NCBI GenBank assembly: GCA_002005325.1
Contig: CP017315.1
Location: forward strand, 186,001-250,000
DNA from: Candidatus Tokpelaia hoelldoblerii
GTDB lineage: Bacteria > Pseudomonadota > Alphaproteobacteria > Rhizobiales > Rhizobiaceae
Direction of reading: 5' to 3'
Length of the DNA stretch: 64,000 nt
Shown here: one piece after another, positions 7,697 to 15,868 of the stretch
How the letters are laid out: each line of letters begins with the position of its first letter
Position numbering within the stretch: the first letter of the stretch is position 1
Program-made: the position numbers and the translations under genes
Notes under the pieces: model-generated
What the model was told of the DNA's origin: nothing
The model's input: the letters and a program-made list of their open reading frames with translations, nothing else
Databases searched by the model: none

Positions 7697-8962
7697 GTGA
7701 GTCAGGCAACAACATATGAAAATGCTGCCCCGCGCAGCAAACGCGATACCCGGATAGACGTTTTCCGGGCGCTGGCGTTGCTGACGATTTTTATCAATCA
7801 TGTCCCGGGCACGATTTATGAATATTTCACCCATAAAAATCTGGGTTTTTCCGATTCAGCCGAAGCTTTTGTGCTGATTTCCGGCATGGCTGTCGGGCTT
7901 GCCTATGGGGCAAAATTTACCGTGGGCAACCGGTTGTTCCTGCTTTTGAAGCTGTGGCGGCGGGCGTTTACGCTTTACAGCGCCCATATTCTGACAACGC
8001 TGGCGACACTGGCGATATTTTGCGGCGCGGCGGTATTCCTGCACCATGACAGTTTTTTGGGGCAGATCAATATCGCCACCCTGATAAAAGAACCGGCAAA
8101 AGGCTTTGTCGGCCTGTTCACCCTTGGCCACCAGCTTGGCTATAACAATATTCTGCCGCTTTATATGGTGCTGCTGCTTGCGGCGCCGCTCATGCTGTCT
8201 GTCGCCGGTAAAAGCCTGCGCCTGCTGCTGGTTCTGTCCGGCGCATTGTATCTGTTTGCCGGTTTTTATCATATCGCCCCGGCTAACTATCCGGCGCAGG
8301 GCGTGTGGTTTCTCAACCCGCTGTCATGGCAGTTCCTGTTTGCCATCGGTATGGCGGCGACAATCCATGTCAAACGCGGCGGCAGCCTGCCGAAGTCCCC
8401 CTGGCTTGTTGTGCTGGCGGCGGCTTATCTTGTTCTGTCCTGTATCTGGGTGCGGTTCAGCCTGTGGGGAATCAATATCCGCATGGGGCTGCCGGAGACT
8501 CTGACCGGCTTTAACAAAACCTTTGTGGCGCTGCCGCGCCTGCTGCATATTCTGGCGCTCAGCTATGTGATTGCCGCATTTCCGGCGATTTCCAATCTGG
8601 CCCGCACGTCCCTGTATCATCCGCTGGCGCTGCTTGGCAAATACAGCCTGCCGGTCTTTGTCACCGGCACATTGCTGTCTATGGTGGCGCAGGTCCTGAA
8701 ACAGGTGAACCCGGGCGGTATTTCTTATGATACATTGCTGATAGCAACCGGCATGACCGTGCAGTTTGCCCTTGCCTATTATCTGGAATGGTTTCATCAA
8801 GGAGCTCGTTCCGCCCGCCGGCCACAGGCGCAAACCGCGCCTGTTGCGACCGTTGGTGGAGCGGCGCCGCTTCCTGAAAGCCTGCCTGTCACGGCAACTG
8901 GCGCGGCCATGCCGATGGCTGAAAACCTGTCCGTTGTGAAAAAAAGACGGGTAAAAGCCTGA
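7697..8962 (+). CDS. opgC: OpgC family membrane protein
   Basis: A multi-span inner-membrane protein of the OpgC family, which transfers succinyl groups to osmoregulated periplasmic glucans. The N-terminal block RDTRIDVFRALALLTIFINHVPG, continued by GFSDSAEAFVLISG, is the family signature and contains the conserved His of the acyltransferase. About ten hydrophobic helices follow, then a Pro/Ala-rich, positively ended cytoplasmic tail of about 70 residues. GTG 7697 has a good ribosome binding site (GGTGGAG); an in-frame ATG at 7658 would add 13 residues but has none. No opgG/opgH or cyclic-glucan synthase is adjacent. Confidence 0.82.
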   Translation: MSQATTYENAAPRSKRDTRIDVFRALALLTIFINHVPGTIYEYFTHKNLGFSDSAEAFVLISGMAVGLAYGAKFTVGNRLFLLLKLWRRAFTLYSAHILTTLATLAIFCGAAVFLHHDSFLGQINIATLIKEPAKGFVGLFTLGHQLGYNNILPLYMVLLLAAPLMLSVAGKSLRLLLVLSGALYLFAGFYHIAPANYPAQGVWFLNPLSWQFLFAIGMAATIHVKRGGSLPKSPWLVVLAAAYLVLSCIWVRFSLWGINIRMGLPETLTGFNKTFVALPRLLHILALSYVIAAFPAISNLARTSLYHPLALLGKYSLPVFVTGTLLSMVAQVLKQVNPGGISYDTLLIATGMTVQFALAYYLEWFHQGARSARRPQAQTAPVATVGGAAPLPESLPVTATGAAMPMAENLSVVKKRRVKA

Positions 8963-9113
8963 GCTGTTTTGCCTTGTACAGGCGTTAACCTTGATAGCAG
9001 ACTCTTGCCGGTTCTTTCTGCGTGGCGATAGGCAAGTGCCGCTATATGTTTTATAAGGGTAAGGATTCACCCTTTTTGTTTTTGCAACTGAAGTTGACAG
9101 GATCCTCTCTATC

Positions 9114-9644
9114 GTGACGCCGTCCCCTGTTTTATCTGAAACTTTGTCGGAGAATATGATTGTTCTGGCCGAGCATGAAGGGTTTGCTGCTATATTCGAG
9201 GCCTTGTACGCCCGCACCGTGCAGTTGATTGAGGAAACCAACCGTTATGTGCATGGCGAGGGGCTGGCGCAGTTCCGGGCGCTGGAAGCAGATGCCGGTA
9301 TCGTTTATTCTGCTGAGGCCGTGCAGCTCGGGGCGCGATTGATGCTGGTTGCGGCGTGGCTTTTGCTCAATCGCGCGGCACGGGAGGGGGATATGAAGCC
9401 CGATATTATCTTTCGTGAAAAACAGAAAATCATGGGCGAAATCCCGAAAATGCGCGGGCAGAATCATCCGCTGTGGCCGCAATTGCCTGAAAAGCTGCGG
9501 CAATTTTCCGATGAGTCGTGGTATCTGGTTGAGCGTCTGCGCCTGTTTGAGCAGGACGCCGGCAAGGCGCTGAACAAGGACAACGCCGTCAATGGCCAGT
9601 TGCGCCGTCTTAAAGGCGCTTTTGGTGGAAAATCCAAAATTTAA
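9114..9644 (+). CDS. rcdA: DUF1465 protein, RcdA-type cell-cycle adaptor
   Basis: A 176-aa helical protein of the DUF1465 family, which includes Caulobacter RcdA, a ClpXP adaptor that brings the master regulator CtrA and other substrates to proteolysis. Family landmarks are FEALYARTVQLIEE, AEAVQLGARLMLVAAWLLL, EKQKIMGEIPKMRG and ESWYLVERLRLFEQDA. The longest start is GTG 9114 with AGGATCC upstream; ATG 9156 with CGGAG close upstream is an alternative. Whether it acts on CtrA here is inference from family. It appears monocistronic, with 68 bp before ruvC. Confidence 0.8.
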   Translation: MTPSPVLSETLSENMIVLAEHEGFAAIFEALYARTVQLIEETNRYVHGEGLAQFRALEADAGIVYSAEAVQLGARLMLVAAWLLLNRAAREGDMKPDIIFREKQKIMGEIPKMRGQNHPLWPQLPEKLRQFSDESWYLVERLRLFEQDAGKALNKDNAVNGQLRRLKGAFGGKSKI

Positions 9645-9712
9645 GGCGCTTTGTTTCTCTTTTGTTCACATTTCACTGTTTTTATCGGTGAAGACCATTT
9701 AAGCTTTTCACC

Positions 9713-10228
9713 ATGACACAAGCGATTCGCATTATCGGCATTGACCCGGGCCTGCGCCGTACCGGCTGGGGCGTTATTGAAAGCAGCGGTAACCGCCTGC
9801 AGTTTATCGGGGCAGGCACCGTCACCTCTGACAATACGCGCACTCTGGCTGAACGCCTGTGCCAGCTGCATGAAGGGCTGGCGCGCGTTGTGCAGCAATA
9901 CAAGCCGCATGAGGCGGCGGTTGAACATACATTTGTCAACAAGGATGCGACCGCAACGCTTAAACTCGGGCAGGCGCGCGGCATTGCCTTGCTGGTGCCG
10001 GCGCAGGCAAATCTGGGCGTGGCGGAATATGCGCCCAATGCGGTGAAGAAAGCGGTCATCGGTGTCGGCCATGGGGAAAAAGGGCAGATTCACATGATGG
10101 TCAGGGTGCTGATGCCGCGGGCGCAGTTTGATACGGCGGATGCGGCGGATGCGCTTGCTATCGCGGTCTGCCATGCGCATAATCGGGTGAGCGCGGCGCT
10201 GGTGCAGAAGCTGAAAGGACTGGCATGA
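9713..10228 (+). CDS. ruvC: Crossover junction endodeoxyribonuclease RuvC
   Basis: A 171-aa Holliday-junction resolvase. The first catalytic Asp is in IIGIDPGLRRTGWG; the acidic residue of the second site is in AAVEHTFVNKD; the last acidic pair is in DTADAADALAIAVCHA. RuvC cleaves junctions bound by the RuvAB motor. Its stop overlaps ruvA by 4 nt, giving the classical ruvC-ruvA-ruvB order. Confidence 0.97.
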   Translation: MTQAIRIIGIDPGLRRTGWGVIESSGNRLQFIGAGTVTSDNTRTLAERLCQLHEGLARVVQQYKPHEAAVEHTFVNKDATATLKLGQARGIALLVPAQANLGVAEYAPNAVKKAVIGVGHGEKGQIHMMVRVLMPRAQFDTADAADALAIAVCHAHNRVSAALVQKLKGLA

Positions 10229-10839
10229 TTGGCAAGCTCAAAGGGCGGGTGGATGAAGTCGCCGATACTTATGTGATTGTTGATGTCAACGGGGTCGGCT
10301 ATGTTGTTTATATGACAATGCGGGCGCTGGGCGCTTTACCGCTGGCGGGCGAGACGGTGAGCTGTTTTATTGAAACCCAGGTGCGTGAAGACGCTATCCG
10401 CCTTTATGGTTTTGCCTCGCGGGATGAGCAGGCATGGTTCCGCCTGTTGCAGAATGTGCAGGGCGTGGGGGCCAAGGTGGCGCTGGCGCTGCTTGGCACC
10501 CTGAGTCCGGCGGAACTTGCCAATGCCATTGCCCTGAAGGATATTGCCCTTATCAGCCGCGCACCGGGCGTGGGCAAAAAGGTGGCGGAACGTATTGCGA
10601 TAGAATTGAAAAACAAGGCGCCGGCGGTGCCCGGGGCTTTGACAGTTGGCGGCGGCGCGCAACCGGTTGGGGAAGAGGTGGCAGATGCCCCGGTTCTTGA
10701 TGCGATTTCAGCGCTTGTCAATCTCGGTTACGGGCGCGAGCAGGCGGCGGCGGCAGGGCAGGCCGCTTACGGGCTGGCGGGCGCGGGCGCGGATTCAGCC
10801 GGGCTGATCCGTCTTGGGCTTAAGGAACTGGCAAGGTAA
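10225..10839 (+). CDS. ruvA: Holliday junction helicase subunit RuvA
   Basis: A 204-aa junction-binding protein. It has an N-terminal OB-fold (MIGKLKGRVDEVADTYVIVDVNGVGY in part), helix-hairpin-helix motifs in VQGVGAKVALALLG and PGVGKKVAERIAIELK, and a C-terminal RuvB-contact domain (LVNLGYGREQAAAA). The start overlaps the ruvC stop (ATGA). Confidence 0.97.
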   Translation: MIGKLKGRVDEVADTYVIVDVNGVGYVVYMTMRALGALPLAGETVSCFIETQVREDAIRLYGFASRDEQAWFRLLQNVQGVGAKVALALLGTLSPAELANAIALKDIALISRAPGVGKKVAERIAIELKNKAPAVPGALTVGGGAQPVGEEVADAPVLDAISALVNLGYGREQAAAAGQAAYGLAGAGADSAGLIRLGLKELAR

Positions 10840-10844
10840 AAACG

Positions 10845-11906
10845 ATGAAGGATGAAGCGGAGCGTCTGATTTCGGCGCAGAAACAGAGCGAAGACAGCGA
10901 ATTGCCGCTGCGTCCGCAAACGCTGGATGATTTTGTCGGGCAGGCAGGCGCGCGCGCTAATTTGAAAGTGTTTATTGAAGCGGCCAGGGTGCGCAATGAA
11001 GCGCTTGACCATGTGCTGTTTGTCGGCCCGCCGGGGTTGGGTAAAACCACGCTGGCGCAGATCATGGCCAGGGAGCTGGGGGTGAATTTCCGCTCCACGT
11101 CCGGGCCGGTGATTGCCAAGGCGGGTGATCTTGCCGCGCTGCTGACCAATCTGGAAGACCGCGATGTGCTGTTTATTGACGAGATACACCGTCTTTCTCC
11201 GGCAGTAGAGGAAATTCTCTATCCGGCGATGGAGGATTTTCAGCTTGACCTGATTATCGGGGAAGGCCCTGCCGCCCGCTCGGTCAAGATCGATCTGGCC
11301 CGTTTTACGCTTGTGGCGGCGACAACGCGGCTCGGGTTGTTGACCACGCCCTTGCGTGACCGTTTCGGCATTCCGGTGCGGCTGAATTTTTATACGGTGG
11401 AAGAGCTTGAGTATATCGTCCGCCGCGGCGCGCGCATTATGCAGATGCCGATTTCGGATGATGGCGCGCGGGAAGTGGCGCGGCGCGCCCGCGGCACGCC
11501 ACGCATTGCCGGGCGGCTGTTGCGGCGGGTGCGCGATTTTGCCCTTGTCGCCGGTGCGGGCATTATCGAACGTGGTATCGCTGATGAAGCGCTGTCGCGG
11601 CTTGAGGTGGATAATCTTGGCCTTGACCAGCTTGACCGGCGTTATCTTGGCATGATTGCCAGACATTTCGGCGGTGGGCCGGTGGGCATTGAAACCATCT
11701 CCGCCGGTTTGTCCGAACCGCGTGACGCGATTGAGGATATTATCGAACCTTACCTTATCCAGCAGGGTTTTATCCAGCGCACCCCGCGCGGGCGGATGAT
11801 GACGGGTATGGCGTGGACACATCTTGGCCTTGCCGCGCCGCCGCAGCCACAAGAGCATGGCCGTAATGGAATACAGGCAGGTTTGTTTGATCATGAAAGA
11901 AATTGA
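10845..11906 (+). CDS. ruvB: Holliday junction helicase motor RuvB
   Basis: A 353-aa AAA+ ATPase that drives branch migration. Walker A is GPPGLGKTTLA (about 63-73), Walker B LFIDEIHRL, sensor 1 AATTRLG, arginine-finger region RDRFGI, and the C-terminal winged helix carries QQGFIQRTPRGR. It lies 5 bp after ruvA. Its last 14 nt overlap the start of the HTH-YbgC gene, which is unusual; the C-terminal residues (GIQAGLFDHERN) lie in the region where base composition begins to drop. Confidence 0.97.
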   Translation: MKDEAERLISAQKQSEDSELPLRPQTLDDFVGQAGARANLKVFIEAARVRNEALDHVLFVGPPGLGKTTLAQIMARELGVNFRSTSGPVIAKAGDLAALLTNLEDRDVLFIDEIHRLSPAVEEILYPAMEDFQLDLIIGEGPAARSVKIDLARFTLVAATTRLGLLTTPLRDRFGIPVRLNFYTVEELEYIVRRGARIMQMPISDDGAREVARRARGTPRIAGRLLRRVRDFALVAGAGIIERGIADEALSRLEVDNLGLDQLDRRYLGMIARHFGGGPVGIETISAGLSEPRDAIEDIIEPYLIQQGFIQRTPRGRMMTGMAWTHLGLAAPPQPQEHGRNGIQAGLFDHERN

Positions 11907-12546
11907 AAAAAAATTACGCGCAATCTTAAAAGAGACCGGCTGGACCCAAATGAAGCTGGCCGATCGACTCAACGTTGCGCAAGCAACAGTTAGCCGTTGG
12001 TTTTCAGGCTCTGAACCAGAAGGACACAGACGCGATGCAATCAATCAGATTTATTCAGAGATATTTGCTCATGAAAATCATTATGTGACAAGTGGCTTCC
12101 ATCACATCAATGAGATGGTGGCCTTTTGCGGTAAAATAAACAAGGGTGTCCACCGTCTGGATGTGCGTGTCTATTATGCGGATACGGATTTTTCCGGTGT
12201 TGTCTATCATGGCCGCTATCTGGAATTTCTCGAGCGCGGACGCACGGAATTCCTGCGTCTGTGCGGGGTGCATCATCATGAACTGGCGCAAGGTGAAGCA
12301 GAGATATTTGCCTGGGTGGTGCGGCGGATGGACATTGATTTTGCCGCACCGGCGCGTATTGATGATGCGCTTCTGGTGGAAACACGGGTGGTGTCGCTGT
12401 CCGGTGCGCGTATCCGGATGGAACAGGCGATTATGCGTGATGACAAACTGCTGGTCAGGGCAAGGGTTGAGGCGGCGCTGGTCAACGGTGAGGGCCGGCC
12501 GCGGCGTTTTCCTGACGCATGGGTTGACCGTTTCCGCATTGGGTAA
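11893..12546 (+). CDS. ybgC: XRE-type helix-turn-helix fused to YbgC-like acyl-CoA thioesterase
   Basis: A 217-aa ORF with two unrelated parts. Residues 1-60 are a Cro/C1-type DNA-binding domain: the helix-turn-helix is TQMKLADRLNVAQATVSRWF, followed by a phage-regulator-like tail (EGHRRDAINQIYSEIF). Residues from about 85 are a complete hotdog-fold YbgC/4-hydroxybenzoyl-CoA thioesterase: VYYADTDFSGVVYHGRYLEF contains the catalytic Asp, with FLERGRTEFLR following. YbgC enzymes hydrolyse acyl-CoA and belong to the tol-pal context in many bacteria. The junction has no stop. The HTH part is AT-rich (48 G/C in the 120 nt at 12001-12120, against about 50-58% in sample lines of the thioesterase part). 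ATG 12116 could start a stand-alone thioesterase, but no good ribosome binding site is seen there. Confidence 0.82.
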   Translation: MKEIEKKLRAILKETGWTQMKLADRLNVAQATVSRWFSGSEPEGHRRDAINQIYSEIFAHENHYVTSGFHHINEMVAFCGKINKGVHRLDVRVYYADTDFSGVVYHGRYLEFLERGRTEFLRLCGVHHHELAQGEAEIFAWVVRRMDIDFAAPARIDDALLVETRVVSLSGARIRMEQAIMRDDKLLVRARVEAALVNGEGRPRRFPDAWVDRFRIG

Positions 12547-12576
12547 TATGAGTTGAAAAAACTGAAGGAGCATGAG

Positions 12577-13977
12577 ATGGCTGCACAGAAAGATTATATC
12601 ATCAAGGACATCAGCCTGGCTGATTTTGGCCGCAAGGAACTTGATATTGCCGAAACGGAAATGCCCGGGCTTATGGCCTGCCGTGAAGAGTTCGGCCCGT
12701 CACAGCCATTGCGTGGCGCGCGCATTTCCGGTTCGCTGCACATGACGATCCAGACCGCGGTGCTGATTGAAACCCTGAAGGCGCTTGGCGCCGATGTGCG
12801 CTGGGCTTCCTGCAATATTTTTTCCACGCAGGATCATGCCGCTGCCGCCATTGCCGCCGGCGGTACACCGGTTTTCGCTGTCAAGGGCGAGACACTTGCG
12901 GAATACTGGTCTTATACAGACGCCATTTTTCAATGGCCGGATGGCGGGCTGTCCAATATGATTCTTGATGATGGCGGTGACGCCACGGCCTATATCCTGC
13001 TGGGCGCGCGGGCGGAGGAGGGCGAGGATGTGCTGTCCGCCCCCGCTTCGGAAGAGGAAGAGGTCATGTTTGCGCAAATCAAAAAACGCCTGGAAGCCAG
13101 TCCCGGCTTTTTCACCCGTCAGCGGGCGGCAATCAAAGGTGTGAGCGAGGAAACGACAACCGGTGTCAACCGGCTTTACCAGTTGCAGAAAAAAGGCCTG
13201 TTGCCGTTTCCGGCAATCAATGTCAATGACAGCGTGACCAAATCGAAATTCGATAATAAATATGGCTGCAAGGAATCGCTCGTTGATGGTATCCGCCGTG
13301 GCACTGATGTGATGATGGCGGGCAAAACAGCGGTGGTTTGCGGCTACGGTGATGTCGGCAAAGGTTCGGCTGCGTCGCTTTCGGGCGCGGGTGCACGCGT
13401 CAAGGTGACGGAAGTTGACCCGATCTGCGCCCTGCAGGCGGCGATGGATGGTTATGAGGTGGTGACGCTGGAAGAGGCCGCGCCGACCGCGGATATCATT
13501 GTTACAACCACCGGCAACAAGGATGTCGTGCGCATTGAACATATGCGGGCGATGAAGGATATGTGCATTGTCGGCAATATCGGCCATTTTGACAATGAGA
13601 TTCAGGTGGCTGCCTTGCATAATCTGCAATGGACCAATATCAAGCCGCAGGTGGATATGATCACTTTCCCCGACGGCAAGCGGCTGCTGCTGCTGTCGGA
13701 AGGGCGGCTGCTTAATCTTGGCAATGCCACGGGGCACCCGTCTTTTGTCATGTCGGCTTCTTTCACCAATCAGACGCTGGCGCAGATTGAGCTGTTCACA
13801 CAAGGGGCGAAATACAAAAACGAGGTCTATGTGCTGCCCAAGCATCTGGATGAAAAGGTGGCGCGGCTGCATCTTGACCGGCTGGGCGTGAAGCTCAGCA
13901 AGCTGTCACAGGAACAGGCCGATTATATCGGCGTCAGCCCGCAAGGCCCGTTCAAGCCGGAGCATTACCGCTACTGA
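12577..13977 (+). CDS. ahcY: Adenosylhomocysteinase
   Basis: A 466-aa NAD-dependent enzyme splitting S-adenosylhomocysteine into adenosine and homocysteine, closing the methyl cycle. Visible are the N-terminal MPGLMACREEFG, substrate-site HMTIQTAVLIETL, the insertion typical of the long alphaproteobacterial type (about residues 130-170), the NAD-binding glycine motif CGYGDVGKGSAAS, and the C-terminal KPEHYRY tail that completes the neighbouring subunit's cofactor site. ATG 12577 follows AAGGAG at good spacing; an in-frame codon 24 nt upstream is less likely. A strong terminator follows at 14022. Confidence 0.97.
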   Translation: MAAQKDYIIKDISLADFGRKELDIAETEMPGLMACREEFGPSQPLRGARISGSLHMTIQTAVLIETLKALGADVRWASCNIFSTQDHAAAAIAAGGTPVFAVKGETLAEYWSYTDAIFQWPDGGLSNMILDDGGDATAYILLGARAEEGEDVLSAPASEEEEVMFAQIKKRLEASPGFFTRQRAAIKGVSEETTTGVNRLYQLQKKGLLPFPAINVNDSVTKSKFDNKYGCKESLVDGIRRGTDVMMAGKTAVVCGYGDVGKGSAASLSGAGARVKVTEVDPICALQAAMDGYEVVTLEEAAPTADIIVTTTGNKDVVRIEHMRAMKDMCIVGNIGHFDNEIQVAALHNLQWTNIKPQVDMITFPDGKRLLLLSEGRLLNLGNATGHPSFVMSASFTNQTLAQIELFTQGAKYKNEVYVLPKHLDEKVARLHLDRLGVKLSKLSQEQADYIGVSPQGPFKPEHYRY

Positions 13978-14021
13978 GAGCGGTTTGTTTCAGTTTTTTC
14001 AGCAATAAATGATGTTTTGAA

Positions 14022-14056
14022 AATAACGCGCGGCAAACAGGCCGCGCGTTATTTTT
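14022..14056 (+). terminator. Rho-independent terminator after ahcY
   Basis: A perfect 13-bp stem, AATAACGCGCGGC (14022-14034) with GCCGCGCGTTATT (14041-14053), has a 6-nt loop and runs into TTTTTT. Confidence 0.92.
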
Positions 14057-14145
14057 TAATCTTCCTGTGGATAAGAGGGTGCGACATTTTCGCCATTGCG
14101 GTTGGCCTGGCTTGTTTTGTAATGGCAGTCACTTAAAATCCAAAT

Positions 14146-14181
14146 TCGGCTATAACGGTCGTTTTCTTCCATTATAGCCGA
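14146..14181. repeat. Perfect 10-bp inverted repeat upstream of the YagU-like gene
   Basis: TCGGCTATAA (14146-14155) and TTATAGCCGA (14172-14181) are separated by 16 bp and lie about 60 bp before the next start codon. No T-run follows, so it looks more like an operator or leader hairpin than a terminator. The rest of the 13978-14243 gap contains only the ahcY terminator and T-rich sequence. Confidence 0.6.
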
Positions 14182-14243
14182 GTAAAAAGGGGGGAAAAAG
14201 TGCCTTTGATTTTTAGTTTTCTATTCGTAAAGGAAGCTCTATT

Positions 14244-14849
14244 ATGTTGAAGAGCAAGATCAACTTTCGTATTATTGTCTGGACGACTCTTATTGGTGGT
14301 TTTTTCAGTTCTCTTGTCAAATGGGGATCTGAAATCAATATGCCTCCCCGCGCTCCGGGGGAAGCCTCTCCTCCCGGCGCCCATATCAATGACTGGCTCG
14401 GCTGGCTCGGGATTGATCAGCATTCCCTCGACTATGTCTACCAGGGCAACAGTGTTCTGGGCGCGGTCACCCTGTATCATTGGCTGTTCAGTTTTGCCTT
14501 TGCCTTTGTCTATGTGGTTGGTTCCATCTATTGGCCTAAGATCAGGCTTTGGTATGGCGCGTTTTATGGCGTGCTGATTACAGTAGTCATGCACGGGTTC
14601 CTTATTCCGCTGCTTGGTTATAGAAATCCGGGCTATGCAGATGGCGCAACAGGCTGGTTGTGGAATCTGAATGGCTATGAGTTATGGAGTGAAATCCTCG
14701 GGCATATCTATTGGTCGGTCTCTATTGAAGTCTGCATGATTGCCGTGCTTGCTTATTATGCCAGGCCTGTTAAAGGGGGATGGGCTGAGCCGGCGGCGGC
14801 GCAGAAGCAACCATATACAGTGCCGGTTCCGGATGAGATCTATAATTGA
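14244..14849 (+). CDS. YagU family (DUF1440-like) inner-membrane protein
   Basis: A 201-aa integral membrane protein resembling E. coli YagU, which has been linked to acid resistance. Shared features are the first helix leading into SSLVKWGSEINMPPRAPGE, the internal KIRLWYGAFYGVL, and a final segment with SEILGHIYWSVSIEV. Four hydrophobic helices are visible (about residues 7-27, 77-97, 103-123 and 150-172). The role here is inferred only from family. An inverted repeat sits upstream and a terminator follows at 14885, so it is a single-gene unit. Confidence 0.72.
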   Translation: MLKSKINFRIIVWTTLIGGFFSSLVKWGSEINMPPRAPGEASPPGAHINDWLGWLGIDQHSLDYVYQGNSVLGAVTLYHWLFSFAFAFVYVVGSIYWPKIRLWYGAFYGVLITVVMHGFLIPLLGYRNPGYADGATGWLWNLNGYELWSEILGHIYWSVSIEVCMIAVLAYYARPVKGGWAEPAAAQKQPYTVPVPDEIYN

Positions 14850-14884
14850 ATATGCAACAGGAGCAAGGGCCTGTTGCGGTATAT

Positions 14885-14920
14885 ACCCGGCTTCATCATT
14901 GAAGCCGGGTTTTGCTTTTT
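14885..14920 (+). terminator. Rho-independent terminator after the YagU-like gene
   Basis: An 11-bp stem, ACCCGGCTTCA (14885-14895) and TGAAGCCGGGT (14900-14910), with loop TCAT, is followed by TTTGCTTTTT. Confidence 0.9.
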
Positions 14921-14989
14921 CAGGCTATGGCTTCTATATAGTATCTGTTTCCGGTAAAATCGGATTTTTATTTTTAACAGGAAGTGTCC

Positions 14990-15364
14990 ATGACGCCTTT
15001 CGGGCAGAAAATTCGCGATCTGCGTGCTGGCCGCAATATCTCGCAAAAAGAAATGGCGGCAGCTCTTGCTGTTTCACCTGCCTATCTTTCTGCGCTTGAA
15101 CACGGGCACAGAAGCGCGCCGAGCTTTGATTTTGTCCAGCGGGTGATCACCTATTTCAACATTATCTGGGATGAGGCGGATGAACTGTTGCAGCTTGCCG
15201 GTGTCTCACATCCGCGCATTGTCATTGATACCACCGGCCTTGGCCCGCAGGCGACCCTGTTTGCCAATGAGCTGGCACGTACGATCCGTCATCTGGATGA
15301 GGAGGCATTGGCGCAAATGACGGTTACAATGCAACAGGCCAAACTTAAAAACCGTCATGAATAA
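14990..15364 (+). CDS. XRE family transcriptional regulator
   Basis: A 124-aa protein with an N-terminal Cro/C1 helix-turn-helix: IRDLRAGRNISQKEMAAALAVSPAYLSALEHGHR (given here only as its span, residues about 8-41, with recognition helix SPAYLSALEHG). A helical tail follows, ending in a basic KLKNRHE. The ATG at 14990 has CAGGAAG upstream; a GTG two codons earlier is possible. Similar small regulators occur in rhizobia next to flagellar flhA/fliR-type clusters or alone; its targets are unknown. It converges on the detached flagellar operon, 42 bp away. Confidence 0.78.
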   Translation: MTPFGQKIRDLRAGRNISQKEMAAALAVSPAYLSALEHGHRSAPSFDFVQRVITYFNIIWDEADELLQLAGVSHPRIVIDTTGLGPQATLFANELARTIRHLDEEALAQMTVTMQQAKLKNRHE

Positions 15365-15406
15365 AGGGCAGGCTGTGCCCGGCACGTGCTGAGTGCATGT
15401 TCGGCG

Positions 15407-15868
15407 CTATCTTAGAAACCCGCTGCGTTCACGCACTTTTTCGGTGCTGACATAATTAAACTGGTCCACCAGCAGATCTTTGAGAACCGGCTGGGGAAAC
15501 CGCTGGTTGACAGCGTCAATGATTTTCTGGCGTACTTCGTCAAACTGCACCATTTCGACCGAGCGTGTGTCAGAATAGGCACCATAAAAAATGCGGAAAA
15601 CCTCGTCATTGATAAAAGCGCCGAGCGGAAGGGAAAGCTGTTTCCTGGCATCGATATCAACTGTATAGAGCAATTGTGTAATAATATAACCCGCGACATT
15701 GCCGTTGACGATGACGGGCACACTCATCAGATTCGTGCGTTCCTGTGTCAGTGTCGGCGGGATTTCCACAGCCTGAGCGGGGGACTTGTCTTGTGAATAT
15801 GCGCCAAAAGCCAGTGCGCCCGCTGTGACAAGACAAACCCACACACCAACAAGAATATACCTGACCAT
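15407..15868 (-). CDS. Flagellar-operon membrane-anchored protein of unknown function
   Basis: A 153-aa protein with one N-terminal transmembrane helix (about residues 4-23) and a periplasmic remainder. The region TQERTNLMSVPVIVNGNVAG through VDIDARKQLSLPLGAFINDE resembles the layout of FliL-like proteins, but I see no firm FliL signature. It is the last gene of the flhA-fliR-fliJ-like-flgJ-flgN-like operon; its ATG shares one base with the preceding stop. I infer a flagellar basal-body role from position only. Confidence 0.6.
   Translation of the reverse strand: MVRYILVGVWVCLVTAGALAFGAYSQDKSPAQAVEIPPTLTQERTNLMSVPVIVNGNVAGYIITQLLYTVDIDARKQLSLPLGAFINDEVFRIFYGAYSDTRSVEMVQFDEVRQKIIDAVNQRFPQPVLKDLLVDQFNYVSTEKVRERSGFLR

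Noticed and set aside
8324..9241. A 305-codon minus-strand open frame opposite opgC and rcdA
   Set aside because: Shadow frame with low-complexity His/Gln/Arg composition.
10767..12044. A 425-codon minus-strand open frame opposite ruvB
   Set aside because: Antisense to the complete ruvB gene; composition biased to His, Arg, Gln; no recognisable protein.
12281..12310. Further GCGCAAG occurrences inside coding sequence (for example in the YbgC part, rpoH, fliI and cutC)
   Set aside because: They lack the AGTTT part and a -10-like hexamer 10 nt after CAAG, so they were not counted as flagellar promoter motifs.
12577..12640. SAM or SAH riboswitch before ahcY
   Set aside because: Only 30 bp separate ahcY from the preceding gene, too short for such a structure.
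12700..13872. A 390-codon minus-strand open frame opposite ahcY
   Set aside because: Shadow of ahcY; His/Arg-rich, no domain.
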